From: Ichthyophthirius multifiliis
Taxonomy: Eukaryota > Ciliophora > Oligohymenophorea > Hymenostomatida
Direction: 5' to 3'
NCBI RefSeq assembly: GCF_000220395.1
Contig: NW_004086239.1
Coordinates: 1-34,919, forward strand
Length of the DNA stretch: 34,919 nt
The notes beneath the pieces are model-generated. The model was not told the DNA's origin and made no database searches. It was given only the letters and a program-made list of their open reading frames with translations. Position numbers and translations under genes: made by a program. This document shows positions 23,995-34,253 of this stretch, in pieces. Numbering within the stretch: the stretch's first letter is position 1; every line of letters begins with the position of its first letter.

Positions 23995-24407
23995 AACTTT
24001 TCTTATCTTATATTAAATTAAAAGTTCATGTAGATTAAATCATAGATAAATACGTAAACTAAATTTATAATAATACTACTCTGGAAAACTCTTTCTTTAT
24101 ATCTCGTTATTTGTAAAACTAAATAAAATATTTATAATATAGTTATTATTTTGAAAATAATATTAGACCTATTATATAAGAAGCAACTCTATATAATTTC
24201 GCATTATAATAAGCTAATAATTAACTTGAAATATAAAACAGTACAAATTATATACCTGAAATATATGTACCGAAATAATGTAATTCAAGAAAAAGACTTG
24301 GAAGTTTTTAATTACATGATAAAAATAATGAAGAATAAAACCTTAAGTATCAAAATTTTAGAAAAGTATCTGCCGATGAAACAGATTTAAAAAAAAAGTA
24401 AAAGTGA
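23283..24407 (+). CDS. Single-repeat MYB protein of the SHAQKYF class
   Basis: About 337 residues in two exons. An Asn/Ser-rich N-terminus is followed by one MYB/SANT repeat, GRWTQDEHKKFIEGINMY then NWKVIEQHIGTRTGSQIRSH and AQKFF. SHAQKFF is the third-helix motif of a DNA-binding MYB class known from plants (CCA1-like) and widespread in protists; the first-helix Trp and the GKNW Trp are in place. The rest is N/Q/K-rich, with NNIRPIIQEATLYNFAL near the C-terminus. It is probably a nuclear transcription factor with unknown targets. Intron 23914-24024 (111 nt) consists largely of TA repeats; its removal joins both halves in phase (EDEQK to IHVDQIIDKYV). TGA at 24405. Confidence 0.82.
23931..23990. 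repeat. (TA)n microsatellite inside a MYB-gene intron
   Basis: About 28 TA units, interrupted once by a TG, fill most of the predicted intron 23914-24024. Such tracts recur in introns and spacers of this window (for example 14215-14242, 33719-33760). Confidence 0.8.
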
Positions 24408-24894
24408 ATTGTGATTTGGAAACTTAAAAAAAAATTATAAATGATAAGTAATTCAAGAATTATTAATAATAATAATGATTATTATTTTAAGATATTTTCC
24501 AATTTTAATTAAAAATAATTAAAATTAAATAATTTTCGGTAAAATAAAAAACTTGATTTGATTAAGCTTTTATTATAACTATATTAATAAATATATAGGA
24601 TAAATATACTATTGTATATATATATAAATATAATAGTGTATATAAATAACTATATTTCCTATTATATATATAAATAAATATATATATATATATATATATA
24701 ATGTTTGTATTAAATAATTTTTTACTGTATATTTAAAATAACGTTATATATATATATTTTTTTAAAATTTAAATCTTTTTATATTAATAATACAATTATA
24801 TTTTTAAATTTAAATAAAAAATTAATATTAAAAAAAATAAACATATATTTTGTTTATTTTATAAAAAATTGATTCTAATTAATTTTACAATATT
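24408..24894. other. AT-rich region between convergent genes
   Basis: The 3' flanks of the MYB gene (plus) and the CK1-like gene (minus) meet here. It contains several AT tracts (for example about 24677-24700) and imperfect inverted A/T repeats. No gene is seen. Confidence 0.55.
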
Positions 24895-26311
24895 TCAAAA
24901 AACATCACATTATTTATTTTGTTTTTATATTTATTAATTTTATATATAATTTATTATTTATTCTTTTTTATTTTATTTAATATTCATTATATTTTAATTT
25001 TAATTAATTTTATCATTTTGAATTTATTACGAATTATCATCTTATTTTTATTATTATTATAATTATTATTAATATTATTATTATTATAATTATTATTATT
25101 ATTATTATTATTTTTATTACTATTGCATTATTAATTATTATTTAAAAAGTAATTACTAATTATAAAAATTATCATCTTATTCGTCATTTTTATCCTCTCC
25201 ATAATCTTTTGAAGAATTCGAATTTTCTTCTGTATCTTAAGCAAAATATTCTTCATTCTATTAAATTTCGAAATTTATAGGTGTTTTAGGAATTATTATA
25301 TTTTTGTTTTAAAGAGGAATTAATATCCAATCGTACACATAATCAAATTAAATACCTTCCTTATTCATTCTTTCATAAAATATTTTTTTTAAAAAAGAAT
25401 AATCTGGTTTTTCTTCAAACTTTAAATTTCTACAATGCTTTATAAAAGTACTAAATTCAATAGGAATTCCTTTACATAAATTTTCAGCTGATATATTCAT
25501 TTTTAACTCTTTTATTTAATTGTATTTTTCTTCTCTATTCTATAAAGAAATACCTTACCAAGGTAGACTTCCTTTTAAAAAATAGATTAAAATATAACCA
25601 ATACTCTCTATATCATCTCTTCTTGATAATTCATATCCTCTATGGGCATTAATACTAACATATCTAGCAGTTCCTTTGTTTAAAAAAATAAATACTTTTT
25701 TAATATAATATTATAAAATAAACCTATTAAAGGTTTTCTCTCTCTAAATTATATATGTTCATGAGTCCTTTAGTCTTTATATCTTTTAGAAAGACTAAAA
25801 TCTATAGTATATAAGGTCGATAATTTTTTAGAAACTCCAAAAATGAAGTTTTCAGGTTTAATATCTCTATGTATATATGCTTTATAATGAACATATTCTA
25901 TATTAGAAATTAATTAAACTGCGAGCATTAAAACTGTTTTTAGAGAAAATTTTCGATTACATAAATTAAATAATTGTTCTAAATTTTATCCTAATTATTC
26001 CATTACTAAAAAATTGAAATCTCCTTCTTAGCCACACCAATGCATATTTGGAATTCCAATTCCTCCTTATAAATTTTATATTATTTTTCCCTCATATAAT
26101 AGCTTTTTTTTTTTTTTTTTTGGTGGAAACAAAAAAATATTATTTAATTTTTATTTACTTATGGATATTTAGATTTTATTTCTTCCATTTTTACTACTAC
26201 ATCGTTATTTGTTTAGACGTTTTTCGCTAAATAAATAGAACTAAACATGCTTATATTGATTCTTTTTGTAAGTTTGTATCTTCCACAAACCCTTATTTCC
26301 ACTACACTCAT
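24895..26311 (-). CDS. Casein kinase 1-like protein with altered glycine loop and DFS motif
   Basis: About 436 residues in three exons; introns 26103-26158 and 25674-25723. CK1 features in order: [11 protein letters not shown], the lysine strand [25 protein letters not shown] (CK1 'ESKLYKILQGG'), [17 protein letters not shown], then [20 protein letters not shown] and [15 protein letters not shown]. These are unmistakable for the CK1 family of Ser/Thr kinases. Two catalytic elements differ: the Gly-rich loop is [10 protein letters not shown], with none of the GxGxxG glycines, and the DFG motif is DFS ([11 protein letters not shown]). The lysine, HRD and DF aspartates remain, so activity may be weak rather than absent. 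The last about 100 residues are acidic and then poly-Gln encoded by TAA/CAA. It is divergent to the hydrolase gene, with about 230 bp between starts. Confidence 0.85.
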
Positions 26312-26544
26312 CTTTGTTTTATTATTATGTAATAAATATTTATATTTTTATGTATTAATACAAAACAAAAAAATTATAAATAAATAATATATGAATAATA
26401 TTTCAAAAAATAATTTTAATTGATATTTTTAATTATGTATATATTTTATATTTTGAAGAAAAAAATAAAAATTAAGAAATAAAAATATTTATATTATTTA
26501 AAATAAAAAATATTCCATAAAAAAAAGGAAAATATCAAGTAAAA

Positions 26545-28277
26545 ATGATTAAATTACATAATTAAGTTAGTATATCTTTATTTAAAAAATTGCCAATATT
26601 TAACTTTTCAAGAATAATAAGTCATTTAAGAGGAGGTAATAAATAAATCATTGAATATATTATAAATATAAAAATCAAATAATTAAGAGAAAAAATATAT
26701 ATAATATAATAACAATAAGAATACAATAATAATTAGATTGAAATTATAATATAAATATTAAAAAAATAAAAAAATGAATACATTTACTTATAAATAAATA
26801 AAATAAAAAAAAAGAATGCAATATATACCGATAATACAAAAGATGTAAATTTAAGAGGAACTTTCTTAAAAGGAAAATACAATGACTTACCAAATTTAAT
26901 ATTTTTTACTGAAGCATGTGATTTAACTCAAAATTGGATTCCTTTTTTCACTAACCCTAACCATTAAGTAAAATATAATTTTTTTATTATTTCTCAAAAA
27001 TAACAACAACAACAACAAAAGATATTAGATTACAGAAATGTATGGCTATTAAATCCTAGAAATTTTGGAAACTCAGATAGACATCCTTCCTTTGATTTAT
27101 CTGAATAAGCAGATGATGTAATGAGATTTATGTATTCATAAAAAATATCTACTGCAACACTTGCAGGACATGGTATTGGAGCTAAAATTGCTCTTGCAAC
27201 AGGTTGCTATCATTCCGAAAGAGTAACTGGTAATACTAATCTTATAAAAAAGTGAATTAATTAAATTTATTAAATATAAAAGGTGTTTTTTGTATTGATA
27301 GTTCTCCTATGGATTAAAGATATCATGAGTCTTTTAAAGAATTTAAAGGATATATTAACGAATTAACTTAAATTGACTTTAATACTTGGCAATAAAAAGA
27401 TATTTTATTATTTTTAAAAGATAAAATAAAAGATCCTAAATGGAGAAGTATTTTTTCATCAAATATAGTTTAAAATGCTAAAGGACAAAATTAATTTGGT
27501 TTCGAATTATAATATCTTAACCATAATTTACAAAGAAATAAAGTAAACTAACTTATTATTAAAATATAAACCTCTATAAATATTATTTTTCTTATCTAAG
27601 GCTGATTCTTTAGGACATTGGGTAGAAAAGCATGGTATGTTTACAGGAAGAGTTAATTTTATCTTCCCCGAATATTCAAGATGGGTCCATCTTGCAACAA
27701 ATACACTTCCTATGTATAAAGTTTGTGCAAGGTAAAAATATAGTTTTTTTTAAAAAAAGCTATTATTATTGTTAATTCTTATTTAATTTTATTAAAAATA
27801 AATAGAGTTAAAGGTTTTGGAAAAGATATATTCTATATATAAGGAGATGAAAATCCTTTAAGTATTTTTTTTTTAAAAAAAAAAAAATAAACAAATTAAT
27901 AATTTAGATCATTGGATTTATGAATTTGAGGATTCTTAATAAAGTGTTGCTCATAGATTTTTGAAGTATATAATAAAAGCTATTTTTATTTAATTTTAAA
28001 TTAAAGATTTATAACAGCTTATGATGGTGTACATAATCTTTTATAAGACAGGTCTGAAGTAGGTAATATTTTTATTTTTTGTTGTTGTTTTTTTAGTAAA
28101 AGAATATTTAAAATAAAAGGTAAATATTGTATTCCTGATAGAAAACATTCCAGAACTCATATTAGTTAAGCTAGTCATGTTTATGGAGATTATACACCTG
28201 CTCATTTACATCATAATTGGAGATTTAACAATATTTATGAGGAACATGATAAAATGGACTAATAATTAAAGAAATGA
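26545..28277 (+). CDS. Mitochondrial-type alpha/beta-hydrolase-fold protein, ABHD11-like, nucleophile Ser replaced by Gly
   Basis: About 421 residues in nine exons whose phases all agree. Introns: 26636-26719, 26968-27021, 27230-27282, 27543-27600, 27732-27805, 27862-27907, 27966-28006, 28063-28119. The first exon (MIKLHNQVSISLFKKLPIFN) is basic and amphipathic without acidic residues, like a mitochondrial presequence. The core follows ABHD11: NPRNFGNSDRHPSFDLSEQA ('DARNHGDS'), TLAGHGIGAKIAL at the nucleophile elbow and GVFCIDSSPMD ('VDISP'). The elbow is normally GHSMG; here Ser is Gly, so hydrolase activity by the usual mechanism is unlikely. The C-terminus carries an extension rich in His, Tyr and Trp (SHVYGDYTPAHLHHNW) that I cannot match to a family. 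A structural role, for example in a mitochondrial complex, is a guess. Confidence 0.75.
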
Positions 28278-28506
28278 AACAAAAAAATAAAGTTTTATTA
28301 AAAAAAAATATATCTAAAATTAAGATGCCTTTAAATTTTATTAAATATTCAAATAAAATATAAAAATAAAAAAAAAAAAAAAAATTATTTATAATATATT
28401 TTTTTATTCTTTTTATTTATTTTTCTAATTTAGAAAAAAAAAAAACAAAAAACAAAAAACAAAAAAAAACAAAATAATTTAATTGTCAATAAAAATAATA
28501 ATAATA

Positions 28507-28962
28507 ATGGATAAATTTGGTTAGAATTTCATAACAGCTGATGGTCCTAGAGATAATTAAACATTAAAAGAGGCAAAATTAGTAGGTTTATTATTTGGAG
28601 CAGAATATTGTGATCCATTTAATCGTTTTACTCCAAAATTAACCGAATTTTATAATTAAGTAAATGAAAATGAAAGACAATTTGAAATAATATATTTTGC
28701 ATTTGATTAAAAAAAATCAATATTTTAATCTTATTTCTAAGATATGCCTTGGCTTGCATATGAATTTAAAGATATTAATAAAATAAAAATGTATTTAGAA
28801 TATAAAGAGCATATCTAAGGAATACCTTGCTTACTTATTATAAATCCTGCAGATGGTTCTATTTTAAACAAAAACGGTAGAGGAAATATAGAAAAAGTAG
28901 GTTATGAAGCATTTGAAAATTGGTTACATTAATTATCTTATAAAATAGAAAAAAAAAAAAAA
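28507..28962 (+). CDS. Nucleoredoxin/tryparedoxin-like thioredoxin-fold protein, 3' end unresolved
   Basis: About 150 residues from ATG at 28507. The thioredoxin fold follows nucleoredoxins: LVGLLFGAEYCDPFNRFTPK ('ASWCPPCRAFTP'), FEIIYFAFDQ, MPWLAYEFKD, then GIPCLLIINPADGSILNKNG. The active site is CDPF: the first Cys remains and the second is Phe, so dithiol exchange is unlikely, though a single-Cys reaction is possible. No TGA occurs in this frame before 29317, which would run through the whole end of the opposing NOC4 gene. No frame has a TGA between the end of the domain and 29154. A miscounted A run (28949-28963), a missed 3' exon or unusual termination could explain it. The end given here is where convincing similarity stops. 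Confidence 0.68.
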
Positions 28963-29031
28963 ATTAGAAAAAAAAAAATATATTATATAAACAAATATAT
29001 AACTTTTTTTCTTTATATATATAAAATCAAA

Positions 29032-30840
29032 TCACATTATATTTTAATTAAATAAACTTATTTTTTCAGTATTTTCGATTTCAATTTATATAGGATATTA
29101 TATTTTTTTCTATTTTGCAGATTAAATATATAATTTAATAAAATGATCATATTCTAAATCAGTAAAATTATCTAAATCCAAAAATTAGGCAACGTCTAAT
29201 TTAGAACCTATTACTTTTATCATTTTTTCTACTTCATTTAAATAATGATCTTTTAAACTTTTTAATTCCCATAAATAAGTATTTTTTCCTTTAGAGAGGT
29301 CCAAATTCTATTCTTTTGATTAAAATTCATCTTTTATTTTTTCTTTTAATTGACTTGTGTCAATCATAGTTACTAAATTAGGATTTCTAGTGTTTTTTTT
29401 TTTTTTTTAAATTCAGAAATAAAATAATAAAGATATTTTTTACTTTTTAAGAATGTTTATAGTTAAAGAAATAGACCATAATATTATATTAGGAGGATGT
29501 GTTAAACTTAAATGTAAGATTTTCCGTAAAAAACAAGATAGAATTTTGTTAGAAAGCTTAGATGTTTTCAAAGACACTTCCAATAATTTAAGAAATTTAG
29601 GAGTATCTTAACATAAAAATATAGTGAATTATCCTATTTATAAGTTCAATAAGGAATATAACTTATTATAGTAATTAGGATATTCTAAATGATGTTTTCC
29701 AATCAAAACAAATAATTAGGTTAAGACTATAATTAAAGTATCAAAATCTTAACTATTATCATATATATCCTTTATTAAGTAAATATACAAATATATTAAT
29801 ATTAGTTATATATAATATATATATATATATTATTATTTATGTTTATTATTACAGTCAAAAGTTAGCTAAAAGTAAAGGATTTTCCATTTTTAAGAAATAG
29901 AATTTATTTAAATTTTAAATAATATTAAGTAAAGCTTTTGGATATTTTTTCATTTTCATTATAAGTGTAAATGTAAGTTCACTAAAGTTTTATTTCCATT
30001 CTATTATATATTATTACTTGTCTATTTCTTACTCATTTTTTTCATTTATATTTCTTTTTTTAAGTAAAAGTTTACTTTCTGTATCATGTATTTATAAAAA
30101 AATTTAAGTAAACTATAGCCCTTCTGTAGCAGGTAAATATTAAATAAAGTTGGCTATATTTTCTAAGTTTTTCTAATCTCCCTTTTCTAAACAAATACGA
30201 GTTAACACTTTCAAAAGACTAATTGAAAAATCCGGAAAATTTTCTATATATTCAATTAAAGCATGTAAAATATCATCTAATTTATCAAATTCATCTAAGA
30301 TTTTAATAATAAAAGTAAAAAACATATTTTGTTCAAAAAAGTTTAATTTTTAATAATTATATAAGCTCTCAAAGTGATATCTTATTAATTCTATATAAAC
30401 TCTAAAACTAACTTCCTTTAATTTTATAAAATATGTATATATATATTTAATAAATTTTAGTTTTTCTTAATTTAAATACTTTTATTTTTTCTTATTCGGT
30501 TGTTGAAAATATATTTAATTTTAAAATTTCTGTAAATGCCAAGAATTTTTTTAAAGAAATTCTTAATAAATTTTAAATTATTCATTTATTATATGAACTT
30601 CAATTGTTTTTAAATCTTTAAATTATATTATTTTCTTTCCAAAAATTAAAAGCTTAAATACTTTTCTTAAATTTTTAATTGACTCTTCTTTTATATTCTC
30701 ATCATCAGACTATTTTTATAAATATAGATTATATAAAGCATTAATATATTTTTTACTAAACAATTTTTAAGTAATAAATTGATTTGATTGAAATCATTTT
30801 TTTAAGAAATTTATTTATAAATATTATTTATATCACTCAT
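29032..30840 (-). CDS. NOC4: Nucleolar complex protein 4 (NOC4), ribosome-biogenesis factor
   Basis: About 556 residues. The C-terminal CBF/Mak21-type domain is clear: MENPLLLANFLTDIYDN ('NPLLLSDFLTDSYD'), LTQLFVLIGKHHLEYPNYY with KLYSLL, KFLKLLEVSLKTSKLSNKIL, RKILHLSLTHPP, and near the end YLWELKSLKDHYLNEVEKM ('SSLWEL..LQ.HYHP'). NOC4 works with NOP14 in maturation of the 40S subunit in the nucleolus. The N-terminal 300 residues are helical repeats. Introns 29770-29852 and 29387-29443 join in phase. Two single T's appear missing: one after residue 16 (near 30791-30793) and one in ANFLT (29857-29860), where a spurious TGA would otherwise stop the protein. With both counted, the length divides exactly by three. 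The last exon alone looks like a separate 111-residue ORF but is NOC4. It converges with the nucleoredoxin-like gene. Confidence 0.85.
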
Positions 30841-30949
30841 TTATTATACAAATATAAAAATAAACTAAATTAATTTTATATTTAATATAAATTTATTTTA
30901 TTATATAAGGGAAAAAAAAAAAAAAAAATTAAAAACAAATATATTTTTT

Positions 30950-31375
30950 TCAATAAAAATAAAATATTAATTAAAATTTTATCCGTTTTCTTAAACTAAC
31001 CCTTAAATCTATTAATATTTTTTTATTATCTTATTTATAATCTGTATTATAAAGACTCAACAATTGCCTAATTAAATTAGCGAGTAATTCTTGAATTATT
31101 TTATTTTTTTGTACTATTATTCTTTTTATTTGTTAATTTTTTTTATCTTTTTTTGGTGATTATTTCCTCTTTTTATTATTATTTCCTCTTTTTATTATTA
31201 TTTAAATTAATTGTTCGTATTTTTATATTATTAATTTCTATTTAGTTAATAAAATATATATCTAAAATATAATAAATATTTATATTCGTTTTTATAATTA
31301 TTTTTTTGATTTATATTATGACTATTATTAACTAATTTTTTTATGTATTTTTAGAAGTGTTTTTTTACTTATCAT
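30950..31375 (-). CDS. Small basic protein of unknown function, possible 5' exons to 31585
   Basis: 141 residues, ATG at 31375 and TGA at 30950. I do not recognise it. It is very basic in the middle (KRGNNNKKRKQSPKKDKK) and ends with a regular amphipathic helix (IIQELLANLIRQLLSLYN, then ILIDLRVSLRKRIKF). The same frame continues upstream through FTRFEKILIKM and two in-frame TGAs to an ATG at 31585, with Cys-bearing sequence FKFYRCKL and NYCLICSDTKF. Two possible introns of 24 and 57 nt, both multiples of three, would each remove one TGA, so the true gene may start at 31585. A 19-bp direct duplication (31162-31199) lies inside the coding region and changes frame between the copies. It starts about 110 bp from the NOC4 start on the same strand. 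Confidence 0.42.
31162..31199. repeat. 19-bp tandem duplication inside a small gene
   Basis: Two perfect adjacent copies of ATTTCCTCTTTTTATTATT. The unit is not a multiple of three, so the two copies encode different peptides (KRGNNN and KKRK) in the overlapping minus-strand frame. This suggests a recent slippage event. Confidence 0.8.
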
Positions 31376-31585
31376 TTTAATTAAAATTTTTTCAAATCTT
31401 GTAAATTAAATATTTCTTTCATCTATTGCAAATAATAAACTTATTAAATAAATAAATTCTATCAAAAAATATAAAAATCATATATTTTTCATTATTTCTT
31501 TAAATTTAGTATCACTACAGATTAAACAATAATTTACTTCATTTTTAATTCATAATTTACATCTATAAAATTTAAATGATGTCAT

Positions 31586-32261
31586 TATTTTAGTTAATAT
31601 TATTCAAAATATAACTTAAAAAGATTTTTTTTATAGTTTATAATTATATTATATATAAAAATTCATTTTTTGTTAAACTACAAAAGTTGAATCTTATAGT
31701 TTTAAAGCTTTTTATTTAAAATAAAAAGATGATTTTTTTCTTTTTAATAAAATTATTTAAATTATTAACTATTTGAATTTAATTTTAAGAAAAATAAATT
31801 ATTTGCTAAAATATAAAAGACTAATTGAAGAATAGAGATTATTTATTTAAAAAAACATTATTATAAAAATAATATTTTCAAATTAATTCTTGAGAGTTAG
31901 AATTAAAATTTTATTTTTGTAATTATATTAAAATATCATACATTAGAAATAAAATAAAATAAATAAAAAAAATAACATATTATTATTATTAATTATGTTA
32001 AAATAAATAAAAACATTAATGCATGAAATATTTCTAATTTAATAAAAAAATATATATAATATTTATATTTAATATATTTCTAAAAATTAAAAATGATAAA
32101 AAATAATATTTTATTTATAAAAAAGATATTATATTTATAATTTTAAATAATTTAGAAAAAAATATAAATATTTATATATTTATATATTTATATATTATAT
32201 ATTAAAATAATAATTTAATTATAATTAAAATAAAATATATAAATAATAGATTTTTAAATTA
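31586..32261. other. AT-rich region between divergent genes
   Basis: This is the upstream region of the small basic protein gene (minus) and the SDR gene (plus). It includes a (TATATTTA)-like repeat around 32163-32201. No gene is seen. Confidence 0.55.
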
Positions 32262-33223
32262 ATGATACAATATATCTTATCCTTTTTAGGATTTGCTTTA
32301 GTTTTAAATCAATTTCGAAAACTTTATTTTCGCTTATTACCTTTTTTTACAACCCCAACTGATATTTAAAAACTATACGGAAATGAAAAAAAGGATGCTT
32401 GGGCACTTATAACAGGTTCAAGCGAAGGAATAGGAAAAGAATGGGCTATATAATTAAGTTAAAAAGGTTTTAACATAATCTTAATTTCTCGCTCTTATGA
32501 TAAATTAGAAAGCGTAAGTAAATGCCTAAATCCTTTAGTTAAATTTAAAATAATTACACAAGACTTTACTAAATCAAACGAAGACAATTTTTTCGAAAAT
32601 CTTCTAAAATAATTATCAGACTTTGAGATTTCTATAATTGTAAACAATGTAGGAGTAATAGATATATAAGAATATACAGATATTCCTGAAAATTTAATAA
32701 GAAGCCATATAACAGTAATAAAATAAAAAAAATATGATATAATTAAAAAAAAAAGGTAAATATGATAACACCTGCACTTTTAACAAGACATTTATATATG
32801 AAAATGAATTAAGATGCATAAAAAAATAACAGAAAAGCCTAAATAATATCTATGAGTTCATACGCTTAGGAATATCCAAATCCTTATTATAATATATATT
32901 CTTCTTCCAAAGCATTTATACAATATCTTTTTACAAGTTTAAAACATTCTAAACATAATAATCATGTATAATTTACTACCTTTAGACCTTTTTATATAAA
33001 AACTGCAATGGTAAATTACAAAAGTCTTCCTTTTACAATTACACCATAATTTTTCATAAAAAGTTGCATTAATGTTTTAGGTAAAACTTCTGATTCAAAC
33101 GGAACTCTTATTCATGAAATTTTCTCTTATATCTCTTCTCTTTTGCCAGATTTTATTAAAGATATTATATTTCCACTTGTTTCTAAATAAGCTATGTATT
33201 AATTAGAATTTAAAAAGAGATGA
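32262..33223 (+). CDS. Short-chain dehydrogenase/reductase, 17-beta-HSD12/3-ketoacyl-CoA-reductase-like
   Basis: 306 residues in two exons, ATG at 32262 and TGA at 33221; intron 32715-32755 (41 nt, phase 0). The N-terminal hydrophobic segment (MIQYILSFLGFALVL) could anchor it in the ER membrane. The NAD(P)-binding glycine motif is TGSSEGIGKEWA (from Thr51), followed by the ISRS strand end, IIVNNVG (NNAG motif variant) and the catalytic set SMSS (Ser186), Tyr199 and Lys203 in YSSSK. The layout, membrane anchor plus EGIG and NNVG, resembles HSD17B12/KAR enzymes, which reduce 3-ketoacyl-CoA in very-long-chain fatty acid elongation or act on steroids. The exact substrate cannot be told from sequence. 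All catalytic residues are present. Confidence 0.85.
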
Positions 33224-33715
33224 TTTTTATTAAGATTTTATTTAATATTCTTTATAATATTTTTATCTTTTTTTTATAGGTTTTTAATCTACTTTTTTTA
33301 TTTTTTGTTTTATTTTAATATTATTAAATAAATAAAAAAAACTTAAATATAAACTTTTATATATATAGCTTTTTTTGTTTTGTTTTTTTTTAAGGACTAA
33401 TTTTCTTTAGTCCTACATTAAATATTTTAATATATAAATTTTTATTTAATTTTAATTGAAAAACAAAAAAATTATTAAAGTTTAATCTTTTAAAAGTAAA
33501 AAAAATAAAAACTATGTATTTATTTAATATAAAAAGAATTTTTTAATCATATATAACTATTAAAATAAATCAGAATAAAATATTTATTTGTATTTATCAT
33601 ATATAATTACTAATATATTAAAATTAAAATAAAAAATATTATAATATTATACTTATATTTAATAATATAACATATAATAAAAAAGTAAGATTTATTATAA
33701 ATATATCAATTTTAT

Positions 33716-33763
<48 letters not shown>

Positions 33764-34182
33764 TATTTTAAATTTCATGAAAAATCATTTTTTAAAAACA
33801 TTATACTTAATAATATATAAAAATTTAATAGTATTTTTATTTTTTTATATTAAATAATAATTCATATTCTTTTTTTTTATATAAATTATTGGCTTTATAA
33901 TTTAATTAAAACAACATAAACATAAATTTGATTAGAAAACTATTCATATTAATTAGATTAGAAAAACATACATATAAATAAATTGACAGATAAAAAATAT
34001 TTTTTTAATTAAACAATATTCTATAATACCATAAAAATTACTAAAAATCATATAGAAAAAAAAATTAATAATAATAAAAAATTTATATCTAAATAAAAAG
34101 AACAATGTAATAAAATAAATATGCTATTATTTTCTTGATATTATTTCTTTATACTTTTACAACAATAATATTATTAATTAAA
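33224..34182. other. AT-rich intergenic region with a perfect hairpin and an AT microsatellite
   Basis: No gene is seen. A perfect 8-bp hairpin (33393-33414) lies 170 nt downstream of the SDR stop, and an (AT)n tract fills about 33719-33760. The last 200 nt precede the tRNA gene. Confidence 0.55.
33393..33414. other. Perfect 8-bp hairpin downstream of the SDR gene
   Basis: AGGACTAA, a 6-nt loop, then TTAGTCCT. It is the only hairpin with G/C in its stem for several hundred bases and follows a run of T's. It could shape an mRNA 3' end or be part of an unrecognised small RNA. The function is unknown. Confidence 0.4.
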
Positions 34183-34253
34183 GCATCGTTGGTCTAGTGG
34201 CAGGATTATTGCCTTCCAAGCAATCGGCTCGGGTTCAATTCCCGGACGATGCA
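34183..34253 (+). tRNA. tRNA-Gly (anticodon UCC)
   Basis: A complete 71-nt cloverleaf without intron. The acceptor stem is GCATCGT with ACGATGC, discriminator A at 34253. The D arm contains the A-box TGGTCTAGTGG, and the anticodon stem is ATTGC/GCAAT with loop CTTCCAA, giving anticodon TCC, which reads GGA (and probably GGG) glycine codons. The T arm CGGG/CCCG has loop TTCAATT with the B-box GGTTCAATTCC. It is by far the most G/C-rich stretch of the area. It is likely transcribed by RNA polymerase III from these internal boxes. Confidence 0.95.

Noticed and set aside
29032-29367. Independent 111-residue minus-strand gene (MIDTSQLKEK...)
   Set aside because: It joins in phase to the upstream exon through intron 29387-29443 and carries the conserved C-terminal NOC4 block (YLWELKSLKDHY), so it is the last exon, not a gene.
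29453-29691. Plus-strand ORF starting MFIVKEIDHN
   Set aside because: It is the antisense of a NOC4 exon whose minus-strand translation matches the CBF/Mak21 domain; the plus frame has no family similarity.
29689-29691. Selenocysteine or sense TGA inside the antisense ORF near NOC4
   Set aside because: The read-through frame looked gene-like only because it mirrors NOC4 coding sequence; no need for TGA recoding remains.
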